Source: Dromaius novaehollandiae (taxonomy: Eukaryota; Chordata; Aves; Casuariiformes; Dromaiidae). Taken from it: a stretch of DNA of 64,000 nt. The position numbers and the translations under genes are program-made. Shown here piece after piece: positions 27,401 through 42,400 of this stretch. The notes under the pieces were generated by a model. The model did no database searches. It was not told the DNA's origin and worked only from the letters and a program-made list of their open reading frames with translations. How positions within the stretch are numbered: position 1 is the stretch's first letter; each line of letters begins with the position of its first letter. The stretch covers positions 14,103,543-14,167,542 of the forward strand of contig NC_088130.1 in NCBI RefSeq assembly GCF_036370855.1, given 5' to 3'.

Positions 27401-30400
27401 TGTTATTACACAGTAACATGAAAAGCATCGTAAGTCGGCCTCATCACCATTTCAAAGGCATGACTTTATTCAGAAGATGACTGGGATTATGGATTGTGCC
27501 TGTCTCACGAGAATGGTTTCTAAAATAGGAGGCAATTGTATTGTCAAACCTCAAAAAGCCCCCAGAAAAGGGAGTTTGGGTGAGTTCAGAGAAGTTAGCC
27601 AGTACATGTCAGAGAGTAAAGACTCACTCAAAAACTTCCAGTTCCTCCCACTACAGCAGGGGGGCTTACCTTATTTTTGTTCATTAGAGAACTGCAGCTC
27701 AGATAAGGGACTCTATTTTGGCCTTGCGTAACTGTGCTTTTGGATTAAAAAAATAATGCTGTCTTTTGAAAATGTTGCCTTTGTATCTGTTTCCAGTCTC
27801 CTAGTCTAAGACTCAGTTGGAAACTGCATCTGCCTCAGTTTGACTGTATTTTTTTAATTGTCATGCCCCCAAAAGAATACTCAAGTATATACAACTGCAC
27901 TGAGTCAGTGAGGTTAATTAGAAGTTAGTTGGTACCACTGTGAACAAAATCTGGTCTTCACTATACATATTCTATTGCAAAAATAGGATTAATGCAATAC
28001 TTACAGCAACAATAAAATAAAATAAACCACAGCGGGAATAAGCTAGCTGTAGGATGGGCTTGGAAAATGAAGATGTAAGATGACCTTTTTTTAAAGAGGG
28101 GACAGGGAGGGTAGTAGCCATTGGAAGACAAAAATACATGGTCTTACCAGCAGCCTGGCAGCTTCCCAGGCTCAGTGATATATCATCCAGTGCCACAAGT
28201 CCACAGTCCCAGAAGCTTTTACACCAGCTCACAAAGACAACCTGCAATACAGGAAGGAAGTTTCAGGTATCCCTGACAAAATCTGGCACTGTTAACAGTC
28301 TGAGATTTTAGATTTTTCTGAATGCACTAATAATTTTGACATCTACAGTACAGAAGTGATCAATTAACTTTGTTTTTTTCCCACATAGTAATTTTGCCAG
28401 TGACTGAAATTTTAAATCCAGTGGGTTTTAGATGTTTTTATTCAATAAAAAGTGTTATCACATTTTTTTAGGTAAATGATGTATCTCTGTATATAGTTAT
28501 TTTATTAGTGGAATAGGTACTTTTTAGTATATCAGAAAGTATGACTCACTACAGTTGTTGTCCTCCCCCCCCCCCCCAAAAAAAAACCCGACCAGCTCAA
28601 ATGTCCTCAGCTGCCCTATCCTTACAACCTCCCTTGGAATTTTGTCCCTGGGAAAAGAAATCTGAAAGAGTAATGCAGAGGGATGGCCAAGAGAAATGGC
28701 CCAGACAAACTGCAAAGACCAACAGCAAGGAGATGAAACTGCTGCATGCAGTGGGATTCTGCCCAAATGCTGTAAAGCCATGCTATCACAGAGCAGGAGG
28801 CTGGAAACACACAGCATGATTCACAGGGCTCATCTGGGTATTGTGCAGATTAAGAACAGATGTCTTGTCCAAGATGTCTTATTTGACTAGTCATTAATTA
28901 TGCCATGGAAAATACAAGTCACTCAAGATTTGAGATACATAGTCAATAAAGTGAAATAAAATGCAAAGAAACCACTGAAACTGTAAGATTCCCAGCTGCC
29001 CTTCCCCAAGATTGACACAGATCTGTTTGGATTAGACAAGAAACAATAAGCTTTATTTTGTGAAAATACTGCTGGCAATTTTATTTGCCTAACTACTGCA
29101 AACCATCTGTATGACCATTGGGGTAATGACCATAGTCTGGGAGGAGTTTTTCAAAACAATTTCTTTGTGATGAGGTCTGAGTTAGTAGCTGGAGACAGAT
29201 AAATGTCACTTGTAATGGTTTAATGCTCTGGAACAACTGTAAACTCCTCAGTTATACATTTGAGGTTCAGTGTTGATTGATAGTTTGTTAAAAGTACTGC
29301 ATTCTTTATTTACTATGTCCCTCTTTAAGAGGGTCAGTAACACCTTCAGTATTGTCGTTATACAGGATTTTGCTAGATTGCTTTGCTATGTAGTATTTGT
29401 TTATCCATCTGCTTGTGAAATAGCCTGAGAGGTAACTACACTTAAACCTCTGGAAAATGCATGGATTTTGCTGCTTGGCACAAAGCGATTTTCAAAACCA
29501 TTTTACATTCAGCACCGCTTGGTAAAAGGGATCATCTGTTTTGCAAACGGTTACAGGTACAGACCTGCGGAGTGCGCCAGCACAGCATGCACAGCAGCTC
29601 AGTGTATAGTGGCCTAATACAGGGCTTGGATTTTTTTCTGGAGAGCTGCTTCCTTAACATTAAGGTTTGACAGGACAACTTTTTTTCCCTAATTTGCAAG
29701 ATCATTCTCAAGAAACAGGCACCCTCTATTAAAAATTAAAAAATGGTAGCATGTCTTGGAATAAATAATACAATAAACACTGACATTGCGTAGACATCAT
29801 TCATCAGACTCCTTAGCTGTTAATAAATGCATTCTGCTGAACATTGGTAATAAACTAAAGATATATTATAGTCCCAAACCCAAGAATCTTCAGAAAACCA
29901 CACATGACAGGGTGAAGTCTGTTCTCATTTGTGAAACAACATTTCCACACAGTGGGCCTGATCACCCACCATCTAAGTGATGTTTTCCCATTGACGTCAC
30001 TGGGAACAGGATCGAGTTCTTTATTCTTAAATTGCAGCAATTTGTTCCATACAAGGTATGCAATTACCCATGGGCTCCTGCAGAAAGCACTCCATTTAAA
30101 CGCAACCCAACAATAACTGTCGGTCTGTCAAAGGCTTAACTGAACTAGTACGCTTCATAGAAAAGATTGATCTGTTTCAGTTACACTTCTAAACTTGTTC
30201 AGTTTTGTCATTTGTACCTTTAACGTGACTAATTCTTCGCTTGCTTTTCATGGTATTGAGCGACATGCTGCCCTGAGCAGACTTCACAACTGAGCAGGGC
30301 TGGGGGGATGTGTTAGATTGTGCCTGGGAATGTGGAATCTCCAGTATTAGCTCTAGCATAATCTGCTGAAGTTGTCTATTGCCCTCCTGGCTAATCTTGC

Positions 30401-33400
30401 TGTTGCAGTCTTGTTTTTAAGCAATGGGGCAGAGGATATTTTTCTTCACAGGTCAGCTGTGCTCACTCCTCCTTTGCCCCAAATACCTTTGGCCATTCTA
30501 GAGGATTTGAACTTCACCTACCAAAATCGTATCAGTTTGGTGTTTACTCAGCCACTCACTTGCACCCTCAGGTTAGATCTCTGAATCCTTTCTAGACTCT
30601 GCACAGGACTGGTGTTTCATTGTGACTGACATTTGCTCTTGTTTCGAATTAAAATATTTCCTCAGTTGATTCTTCCAAAAGAAATCTTTACAAATTTATC
30701 TCATGCCTTGGAAGAGAGACTAGAGACATCTTTGTGCTCAGCTCAAAGCTGAGCAAAGTAAAACTTGACAGATGAACAATATACTAATTGTTTCAAACTA
30801 GATAGATAACAACTCTTCGTAGGTTTGTATGCTTTCCTGGAGGCTAAATTAAAAATGTTATCAAATACAGGCAGTCATTGCCAGTGTTACTGAAAAATAA
30901 AACATATTTTCCTCTTCTGTCTCTTCCTATTCCAGTAAGAGGAGACGGCCAGGGCATTAGTCCCTTCCAAATAACTGCCTCAAGTTCTGGAAGCTTATTT
31001 GTTTATTTTCCAGTGCTTAACCAATGTTATTGACCTACAGCCTCAAAATTATCAATGATCAGTTCTTTTCATTTATCCTATCAATAATGAGTAATGCCAA
31101 ATGAGAACAATTAGCAGAGCAAGCAGGGTTTCACTTCTCCTATGATATTTTGTTGAGTTTTGGCTCAGGCACTAAGTTAGGTACAAAGGATTTCTCGTCC
31201 TTACCACTCCGCATCTCTACAAGTAGAAATGAGTTGAATGTATGCATATGAGGAGAATACTTGCTTTTGGAGGAGAAGAAAGAATAGGACATGGGTTAGG
31301 TCACTCAATCAAGAGGTATAAAGACGAAAGGACTAATGGAGAAGCTTGTAAAAGTAGTCTTGAAGGATCTGGACTGCGAACAGAAGCAAAAGTGTGACAT
31401 GACACAAGGAAGCCGTCAAGACATTATAACCGAACAGTGAGCCTGACTCTCGGGTCAGCGACACTAGCACCCAGCTGTGTAAGCGTATCAGCCACGTAGC
31501 GCTCGCTGGCACAGTGAATCAGGGAGCCGTTCGGGTTGTCCCAGGGCTGTTTGACACAAACCTCATCCGTTCAGCCCAAATTACTTTCAGCTAGTTTAAT
31601 TAAACTAAATGGCTTGTTTTCATTTGACTTACACAGGAAGTAATTTATCAAACAACTGAAATAAACTATTAAGCCAAAATTTGAATGTCTGCAACCTTCT
31701 GCATCATTTTAAACAAACCCATTTAACAGGGCACTTGCCATGCAAGTTTAATTTCCTTGCTATATAAATACCGTGAGCTGCTGCGGGTGAAATAATAGAT
31801 CATGAAAGTTTCTACATACGTAATTGGATAACACCAGTACAAAGTTAGTGACATTTGAACAAATATTTTTGAAAATCTTTCCTGTCCAAGGACGGAGAGG
31901 TTGCAGAAATAAACAGTGAAAGATAGCCAAAAAATTGACAGAACAAGCTAAGGCCACAGGCTGTTAATGCTGCATCTATATTCAATGGATTGCACTGTCT
32001 AGTAGAGAATACTGTCTGCACAGAAAAGCTTATAGGCCACTGATAACTTCTGCAGTCCCCTAAAACCCTGCTAGATTGCCATTATTCTCTTACTATGGCT
32101 CTATTTTCTTTTCATTGAAACTGGTTTGTTGGCTTTTTGTAACAGGGAAAGGTTTTTGCCTTTAGACTGCAGTCTTTTCAGATGATCTGGCATAGTAATA
32201 TCACAATATTAAGTACCCAAAATAAAAACTGAGCAACATAATGAAATGTCAGTTAAATATCACAGTTACCAAATGGAGGCATGTAATAGTAGTGCAACAG
32301 TAGTGGTACTGCAACATATCCCTTTGCTCAGCTACTGTGAAGGTGCAGGCCACTAAGATAACACTTTCTAACCTGAGTAATTTTTACATTCATTTCCAAT
32401 ATATTATTTTCATAACTGTATATCAAATATCACAGACACTAGGGCACACATTCTGCAAACACTACTGTTACTATTTACAAACCCTAATGTTATTTTAAAT
32501 GGGCATCCTCAGAATGACACTTCAGTGGCTGCTCTTTAACATGCTTCATGTTTTACAGGTGGGAGAAGGAAGGACAGAAGGAGCTTACTATAAAACTGCA
32601 ACTAATTCCAGCTTCCTTGAGCTGCATATCTTACCATGCAAAGACAGAGCAAGAGTTGTGTCAGAACCTTACCAAAATGCTCCTTTACTTGCCACAAGTG
32701 AGGGTTTTCCAGGAGAGGAGGAGAGGAGAACGAGGACGCCTGCCCTCCTGCACTTCATACCTGACCAAAGGGCTGTCCTTTGCAGACGAGTGACTTGGCC
32801 ATGGTGATCTAGGGCTTTATGATATCCAACACTGGATTCACATTACCTAGGACTTAGGTGTACAAGCAGGAGACACAGACTCCTCAGTAACAAAGAGAAA
32901 TGCTGACATAATTTAATAGCGACTTTAAAAGTCTACTATTTTGCTGAGCGTCATCACAGCAACGCTATATGACAGCAAAGGTCCCACTACCCTCATATCA
33001 AACCCTGGGGAGGGAGTGGGGGGAGAATATGAGAGATGTTTAAGGAAAACAGTACAAGAAAAAAATTAACCATAACATATTCTTCCCCTGAAATACAACG
33101 TTCATCTCGCAGAGATCTTACTGAACGGGAGGTCATACCTGTACCACTGTGTTTATGGGTCACTGCAATTCATGCACTCCATGGATTTGCCTAATCCCTT
33201 TTTAAGTGCATGTATACTCTTGGCCTGCACAGCATCCTGTGCAAAGGATTTCAATGTTTAGTCATTTGGAAAAAGTCCTTCCTTCTGTTTGTTTTAAAAC
33301 AGCTAAACACTGAAGTGCAACACTCACTCACTCGATTTCGCTTTCTCACAGCTGCAAGTAAAACTCATTATGGAGGCAGGGTGAAAAACAAACAGATGAA

Positions 33401-36400
33401 CCGAAGGAAAGAGAAAGAGGAAAAAAAAAACCTGTCAGAGAGGAAGAAAAGTAGATTAACAAAACGAAAACCCTCAAAACACTCCCACAACTACTCTGGG
33501 TGAAGGAGGGTGGGATGTTAGGAGGTCAATTGCCCTTCAGTGAGTTTGGTTTTTAACTCTTCGGGAGGTACTTGGATGCTACAGCGTCGGGTACCATTGT
33601 AAAAACTTGCATGACTGGATAAACACGAGCTGTTTGCCTTTGAAAGCCAGTGAGATGATCTGAATGGTGACTCAAATCCAGCTGAAATGAGCAGAGCTGA
33701 CGTGGGTAGAGCAAACCGCGCTCCAACCTTCAATTCAATGCAGGGATTTGGACTTTGTTCTGCAGCTTTATAAAGGAAAGGTTTTGCCATGGTTGTGCGA
33801 ATGCACGTGCGTGCACACACACAGAATTAAAATGCAAATTCATGCTCACTGGGGCATATGAGCATCTCCGGGTTACTCATGGCATAAGCGAGTTTGGCTT
33901 CCAGCTAGGTCTGATCCTTTCCTGCCATATATTTACTTGGAAAATCAATTTCAGTGTGTTCAACAGGATCAAAAGAATCTTTATATTCCAGAATCTGGTT
34001 TTTATGCTGCTGTTAAACAGGTTTATACAACAAAGCATGAAGGCTTTCATTTATTTTAATAAACGCTAGGAAATTCTTTCTGTTTTCTTCATTCTCACAT
34101 TTCCCTGGGCACTATAAAGTATGAAAACAACAGTTTTTACGTATAGGTACTTACATTAATTAAAAGACAGGGTGACTCCAGAACAAAGTGAGAAATCATA
34201 TTTTTGAATTTCCAACTGTTAGCATTATGTAGCATATGTATTTGCAGCATGTGCATATATTTACACACACACACATGTAAACATTTATGAGTTGCTCAGT
34301 TGGATCTTACCCGCCTAACCTTTTCACGTGGTGTTTCCAAAGCGTCATATTAAAGCATGCTTGCCAGCTTCATGTTTCCTGCCCACAGAACTGAAGCCAA
34401 CAATCTGTGCCAGACCCCAGTTATTTAATTCATAAAGAACTTATGAGAAACCATTACACAATCCGGGAGACCAAAATCTGAGCCTTCGTATCGGCCTGAT
34501 GCAAAAAATACGTTATCGAAAATGAAACGTATCAGAAAGATTTCAAAATACCTTTCTTAAAGGCTTGGAAGTAACATGCAAAGTAGGAAGAAAGACGAAA
34601 GATGTGTGAAATCGGGAACTTTAGAACAATCATTTTCTGGCTGAAAAAGCTTCATGACCTCCCCGGCTCTCTGGCCCAGGAAGCATAGCGACCGCGTCTC
34701 TGACTTTGCTGGCCACTAAGGAAGAGCCAAGAGCCTGTTTACTGTTTCCACAGAGACGGAGCCAATCTACAAGTCGCACCCAGTAACCAAGAACTGAGCA
34801 GCCAAACTACTGTGCACGTTTACAACCTCTTATCATCTAAGTCTAGACATGATGCACCTCTGAAAGCAACCCTCCTGTCTGTATTAAAGGAGAGGTAGTA
34901 GCACTATCTAATTTTAAGACCACCTCACTCTACTAAAAGACCGAATTTTTGCTTGCTTACGACACTGCCAAGATGCAATGGTTTCAGCTCAGACTTTCCA
35001 TGCTGGGTGCTTGCTTCGAGCTTGTTTTGGAACTTTTAAGCCAAAATGGTTCCGTCATTTCCAAGAACAAGACCAGGAAAAAAAGGCATTATTTTGCCCC
35101 TATTTTAAAAATTCTCTGAAAAACTTGGGCACTCCGAGACTTTGGACTAGGGGCATGAAATGTGTCAGGGTTCGGTCACCATGCCAGAACTGTGCTTTCT
35201 GGCAAGTCATTAGTTTTTGAAAGACTACACTTTGTAAGAACTGGGACAAGGCGGGCAAAGAGATTGGGACATGGCAGGATTCGAGGGAAAAAGTGAGACT
35301 GGCCAGAGCTGAGGAGCCAGGAGTAAAATGGGGAATGCGAGTGGGGAGCTGCTGCCTGCAGGGCAGCGTGGAAAAGGCAGAGACAGATCAGCGAGAAGCT
35401 AAGGGATGCAAGGACAGGTCAGAGGAGACAGGGCAAGAGAGGTCAAGCTTCAGCAAGCAGTGAAGGTCTGCTTCTCTATACCATGCACCTCCACCACCAT
35501 CCCACGCTGAAGGTGGGCAGTTATTACTCCTTGTCAGCTATTTTATTAGATCATGGCCAGAGATCTTTATTTGTTTAAGACTCCAGTCCTCCAGATAGCT
35601 AAAATAAGTGCCTGTATAATGCCACTACCCACTGTTCTTTCGTTTGCTTCAGCTGGCTTGGAAAAAAAGAAGCAAACAAAATTATGCATAAAATGATTTT
35701 TTAAAGTATTAAGGTTGAAAGTTGGGCATGAGAATGCAAGAATTAGGCTCACTGTGCAATTTAATTCAAGTCTCCTTGTGAATATTACGATCAGACAGTC
35801 TTTAATTACAGTGATTTTTCACCCTTGCCTTATAGCAAGCAGAGACAGACTTTAACTCTGGCGTCACTTGTCTTTTGCACGCTGCCTTCTCAGCCCTAAA
35901 AATATTATTTTGACACAGTTTTCTACATTAATGTTTGCTACAGAGGCAAACTTTACTATTGTCTCCTGTATACTATTTGCATTCATTAAATACTTCATAA
36001 ACTGATTGTGCATATACATACACAGCTATCACAAAAAACATAAACAGTCGATCCATTATAAAAGTCTGAGGCATTCCAGTCTGCACACGATTTATTATGT
36101 ACCAATAGCACTTACTACATATTCAAGGCTGCAACTTAATCCCTATTCTAAACCTAGTTTAACCTTCCAATCCAGGAAAAAAAAGACACATCAGTCATAA
36201 GATAATAGGCCAAAATCAAGGTGAAGGGAGAATTTTTCCCCCCAAACTACATAGTTAATTGGATAAGTGGTGTCTGAATTCTGATATGCTGAATAGAGGA
36301 TTTATCTAAAACTCAATAATCTCACTTTTTGTGATATTTGAGAAATGCCTCCGCAACAGAAATACAAGAAATAAGTTTTATATTAATTAGAGCATCTTTG

Positions 36401-39400
36401 ATGAGCTTTATTATCCCCTATCAAAGGGTGGTTCTAAAAGTTAATGACTTCTGATTACATAATTCGGTAGTGGAGCGTGTCCAGCCTGGCAGGCTGGGTC
36501 TACAACACCAAAGATTTGCCAGAGACCTACAGGCTGTTGTTTTTTTTCTTTTCTAAAAATATGCTTCTGGTCTTTTCCTTCGCAAAGATGGCCCCAAACA
36601 GTTGTTTCACACTCTGAGATGTGTTTCGTTGGGAGAAAATACTTTCCCATCACAAGACCTAAAGAACAGGCTGAAGGTTTCTGAGCATTGCCACAGGCCG
36701 AAGAACCCTCCTCCCGCAGAGCGTTGGGTTTCTTTCCTCCTGCAGACCTCAGGGTGCAAAAGGAGAGAGGATATTCCCTCAGTTTCTTTCTTCTCTTCTC
36801 GCCCCATCTGCTACTGCCTACAGACAGACACGAAAGCTGCAATGCAAGAAAAGCTTTCCATCCCAGTCATGCTTTTTACAAGATTTTTAGATATACAAAT
36901 TTCTAGGAAAACATAAAAATTGTTCTTCATCAATTCATACTGGGGAAGATTTTCCTTGTAAATGTCAGATGCCAAAAAACATGCAGAATGCCGCCTCCAA
37001 GGCTATAGACCATTTGTTAGCAGTCATGTTCAGCTGTCATCACTACCCATACAGTGTATTCAGCAGCACAAGGAACTGAGGTTTTTTTAGAAGCTATAAA
37101 GACATAAGCAAACAGGAGATGGCAAAGTATGCTATGAGCTTGCTTTTTTAATTAATATCTTTTCTGATTTAAACAGAAGAGGAAAATACATTCCTGCAGA
37201 TATTTTGGGATGACACTGTGAGAGACTTTTCTATCACTCATTTGCTGGATAGTAATAAAATTAATACGTTGTTTCTTTCTATCTCAGTCAAAAGGGCATT
37301 TGAAATTCAATAAGTTCTATGCATAAAAATCTCATCCACTTTTTAAACATATCAGATATCTGAGAGAACCAATTATCCAACTGTTAGGCCTGAAATTTTC
37401 AGCACAAATCTCCCTTTTAGCACATTTAGACAACTTTTTTGTGAACTTTTCTTTTAGAGTGTATTTGCTTCCAGCCAAAACATTTTTTTCAAGAAACGTT
37501 AAACTAAATAACTACTGCCATCTTTAAATTACTTTATAGTGGGGGAAAAATGCTTAAGAGCTTAAGATGTTTGTCTATAATTCAGAAATAGTTTAATTCA
37601 AAGAGTTACTAGCACAAGCTTTCATTCATATATGCATGGTATTATCCCACCGAAAAAAAAAAAACTGGTAGTGATCCAACATTCAATTAGTTGCATCTGG
37701 TCCTCCTCAGATGACTTAGGGATTGTGAAAAACCCTTACAGAAATCAGGATAACTGCAGGAGTAGCTCCTATGCTAATTTGGGTGTGTCATTTGAGAAAA
37801 AAAAAATCTTTGTTAAGAGAACGGAGACGAGGAATAGTAGCAACCAGAGGACTTACTCAAGAGGTAATGTAAAACACTATGTTATTATTCTTATTAACTT
37901 GCTGAGATAACAAGGTCTCCTCTCCAACCAGACATCACAAATACTTCAAGCCCATTGCTCTAAATTACACTGACTTATGGTTTCAAATTTTAACCCAGTG
38001 GTTTAGTTTAGGAAACTAGGATCAGCTTCCCAGTTTGACCAGAACGTAGCCAGTTCTGAATTTTTAGGTTAGTTAAAACTTGCAGTTCAGTAGGGTAATT
38101 GGAAATCTCGCAGGAAACAAAACAAAACGTGTATGGACACAGAGCCAAGGCCAAGGCACAACCACCTCCCGCTGCGAGTCATCAGCTGAAATCTGTACGC
38201 ACACTGCGACTACGCTCCGGGACACCACGGCGCTGCCCGCTGCCCTGGTCCCAGTACGATGCCTTCTCACTGGAGCTCACCGAGAGCCAGCCTGCGAAGA
38301 AGACCTCCAGCCAGACCTCCCCACAGCTCCGCCTGGGGACCTTTAATGCACTCCGCAGGTATGGCTCTCTCAGGATGAACAGCTTGATAATAGTTCTCAG
38401 GGAGGAAAAGGCAAGGGAAAGCCCCATCCATACCTTTGCAGAAAGAAACTAATGGGAAGAGCTGGCTCTTACCTTGCAAGGCATAGGCTTTTTGAACGAG
38501 ATTTCAGCCTGAGTCCAAACTCCCTTTGGAGAGTCCAAGACGGACCAGATTTTCTCTTGAACCATGTGATTCTCCTCAAAGATATAAACGGCAAGAGTGC
38601 CACTCATTTTGAAAAACCCGTATAAGGCATAATAAAAACGCAGGCAATACTGCAAGTTTCCTGGCAGAGTAGGGCCATACAGCCGTCCAATATATCCAGG
38701 CTGCGATGTAAATTTTGTGTTCGCCAACAAGTAATAACCTGTAAGACAGTGCAATTATTGAGTATTTCTAATACGCAATTTGCAAAGCCGATTTGTTATT
38801 AAAGCTGCTTCTGTTATTGCAGCAGACTTTGGTAGTAAAGACAGTTTCTACTGGCAGGAAACAGATTATCACACTGTTTGAAAGGAAATGAGAATTTTTC
38901 TAAAAACATCCTTGCTATTTTAAACTACACTGGCACATGGCTAAGTTATTAGAAGTGAACACTTTTCAAATTTACATTGAAAAAATGTTCTCTTTTGCTG
39001 CCTGCTGGCTCCACTGGAAATCTGACTTTATTTCTAGGGTAACACTCCCAGACCAAAGAATAAATGATGGGACATACAGCACGTTATTTCCTGCACCAAG
39101 TATGGAAGCGGTGAGACTTTAGTACATACAGATTAATAACCACAAATATTCTACATAAAGGGTTGTGTGAGAAGCGTGAAAGACATTTTCAGAACATATT
39201 AGCATGCTGTTCAAGTAGCAGTATACTGTTTCACTATACAAAACTTCAAAGTTTTCCCTTAAAAATGGAACTATCCTAAGCCTGGAAGAGCTAAGAGCCC
39301 AGCGCTCCTCAATGTTAAAAGCATTGCATTAAACTACTAGTATATTTTCTTGCATGTTTTTGCGGGATCACATCTGCAGTGACTACAAATCAGCATGGCC

Positions 39401-42400
39401 CAGTGCAGTTACTGTGATTTATGGCCCTGGGTGACCGCGGGAAGGATGATCCTGCCATGGCCTTCGGGCATGTTATGGGATGCCAGAGGCGACCTCCCCT
39501 TCACGTGCAAGGCCAGGCTCAGCCAGACTCCCAGCCAGGACGGAGCGGTGTGCACTGATTTTTCAGGGAAGGGAGCTGCAGTGAGGCAACCCAACCTATG
39601 TGCCACTGGCGTTGTTTAACAGAGTGAAGAACAGGTTAAACCTCATATCCGGTTTGACTCTTCTGATGAAAAGGAGTTTTGATTTACCAAACCCTGTAGT
39701 GTGATCTCCTGTTCTATACACATTACGCTTTACTTTCACTCTGCTCCATCCCGGGCCATCCTTGTGATCCTGGTAAAAATTACACAGATCTTCCTCAAAA
39801 TTGCAGCTTGCCTCAGCGGGATTGAAAGAAATTCCTAAAAGATATATGCATATGTTCTGTTAGAAAAAGCATAATAAATAAAAGGATAATAGTCATAGGT
39901 ATTTGAAGAACAAGGATGCCAAAGTATATTCTGCTTCATCTTTTTTTTGCCCATGTTTAGCAGCAGTGTGTATTACAGCAGACCAACATACACACGGATA
40001 CATGGTACAAAGTCATGCTGATGTCAAACTATCAGTTTTCTATCACAAGTGGATCTTATTTTCTTCTGTTTTTGCCAGAGAGAGAGAAAAAAATCCTCCT
40101 TCATAGTCCCTATAAAAATAAATAAGCTACATACATTAAAAGAAGATTCCTCCTTCAGGACATAATGCATAAAGACATTCAGACATTTGTTTTCATCCTG
40201 CTCCTTTCTTCAAAAGATATTTGAACAAACCGACTGTGAGTGTATGTGTCTGCGTGCATGCTTGTCATATTTAGTCACGTTTAATTTTTGATTTAATTTC
40301 CAAGGGTATAACTTTCTAACATAAATATTTAATATTTTTTTAATTGCACTTTTCTCAAAAGCCTTTTGTAGTAATGTACAACATGTGTGCATATACATGT
40401 TGTACGTATGTAAGTCAAATAGCATTTGGTTCATGTACTACTTCGTGGCCACTGACCTCTGGAGCTATGCATCACTCATCTTAGCACTGCACATGTCACC
40501 ACACAGAAGAAAACTGTACCATATATAGTGATGTTTATCAAAAGCTAAACTAATCCCCCCAGCCTGGCTGATGGCTCTCTCGTTGACCTGCTATGTGGAA
40601 TTCGTAAATGAGAATTTGCTTTAGTCTGGAAACATCCCCCTTGTGAAAGCGTGCTTTTAAGTCAAACATTCCTACTCCTTTAAAAGCCGCATCAATCATG
40701 TGTACCAGTTGCCGAGGGAAAGGGAGGACACAATCCAGGGCGCTCAGGCGATTTCCAGCTGCGTCAGAAGCCAGGGCCCTCCACACCAGCGCACACGGCC
40801 CGTGCAGACCTGTGCACAGAGGCTAGCAGGGACTTCCCTGGCAAGGGCAGGAAAACATGCATTTAACTTCAGGGGAAGCAAAATTTTGGCTTTTGACAGA
40901 TGCCTCTGGTCTCTCCAGCTTCACGTAAGCCAATTGTAAGCAGCTGCCCTTGCGTCTTTTCAGGTAGCAGCCCTGGACCATCACCTCTGCTCTCCTAGGC
41001 TCAAGAAAACACAGTCAGAGCACTACCAGACCCATGCGGCATCAGACCCATCTTTTGAGCCATCCTTTGGTGAGCAAGTTTAATACCCTGCTACATTTTC
41101 CCTCCCTTGGGCTAACATCCGGACCTTTGTTGACCAAAACTTTTAGAAAAATTGAAGAAAACAAGAAAACATAGTGCTGTAATATACAACAAAAGACTGT
41201 GGTCTTATGCAGAAGACATCTTTAGAACAGCTGAGCAACCGCCTGCGGCTGAATGCAAGGAGAATGAACATCTGTCACTCTTGAAGATCTCTACTTAAAA
41301 CACTTGAGGATGGAAATAGAAGATAAGTCTGAAGAATTAACCAGCAGCTAAACATAGTTCAACAAAGTATCAAGCAAATGTTTGGCATTCGTTTCTCAAA
41401 TAGAAAAAAAACCCCTTCAAAATCAGAGTTAGTAGGCAAAGTTCTAGCCAAATTTATCAATTTAACTTATCAGAGTGGATCCGAACTTGAGCCTTGATAT
41501 TGAGACTAAGGTGGGGTTGGGCCAGAAAATACTATAAAATAGCCCATAGCTCAAGATGGATAAGCCACCTGAGAATTAAGAGGAAGAGCAGATATAAGCA
41601 CACAGCTCCAGTCCATGGCACACTGCAAACATAACCCAGGATTTTTGTCACAAAACTAAGCTAACTGTTGCAAAACTAAGCAAAACCGGAACAGGCATTG
41701 AGAAGTTAATCAAACAAAACTAGACTTACTAAGCCAAGATTAGTGGATTAGTAATATATCTGGAATCTGCCTCCTATTGATGTTTGAGCTGTGCAGATAA
41801 AGCTAGCAGATACTCCATGCCGATGAAAAAGTGCAAAAATCTTTCTCCTTGATCACTTGAAAACATTGGCAGAAAATTCAAATTTGTGACCAGAAAGAAT
41901 GAATGGGCTTAATCGAAAAGCACTAATCTGCTTTTGACTTTTTGCTTAACACTAAGACTAAAATCCAAGCAACCAGCACACAGCCAGTCCAGAGACTGCA
42001 TTCACAAAAGACCAAGTCTGGTCCCAAGTCCCTCTCTACACCAGAGGTGATGGGGATCCGGCTGTACTCTGCTGCTGCAAAAACCTAATAAATCGCTGGC
42101 AGACAGTCCACTCTCTGACGTAAATAATACCACCTGGAACAGGGAGGACAGGAAGGCAAGGCTCCCGTTCCCTACTTTGGCTCTGAAGAACATCTCAGGA
42201 CATGTATGAAAGAAGGTATCTCCTAGACTGGCAATAATGAAAAGCCTGGGAAATTTGCTTCCTCATACTCTCACACCTGGAGAAATCTCTCTCTCTTTCT
42301 GAGACAGTCCTGCCAGTGGTAATTTGTTTGAATGTCAGGGAGATGCAACTGCAGCATTCAACCCAGTGTTGCAGTTGCAGGTCCCTGCAGCAAGATCATT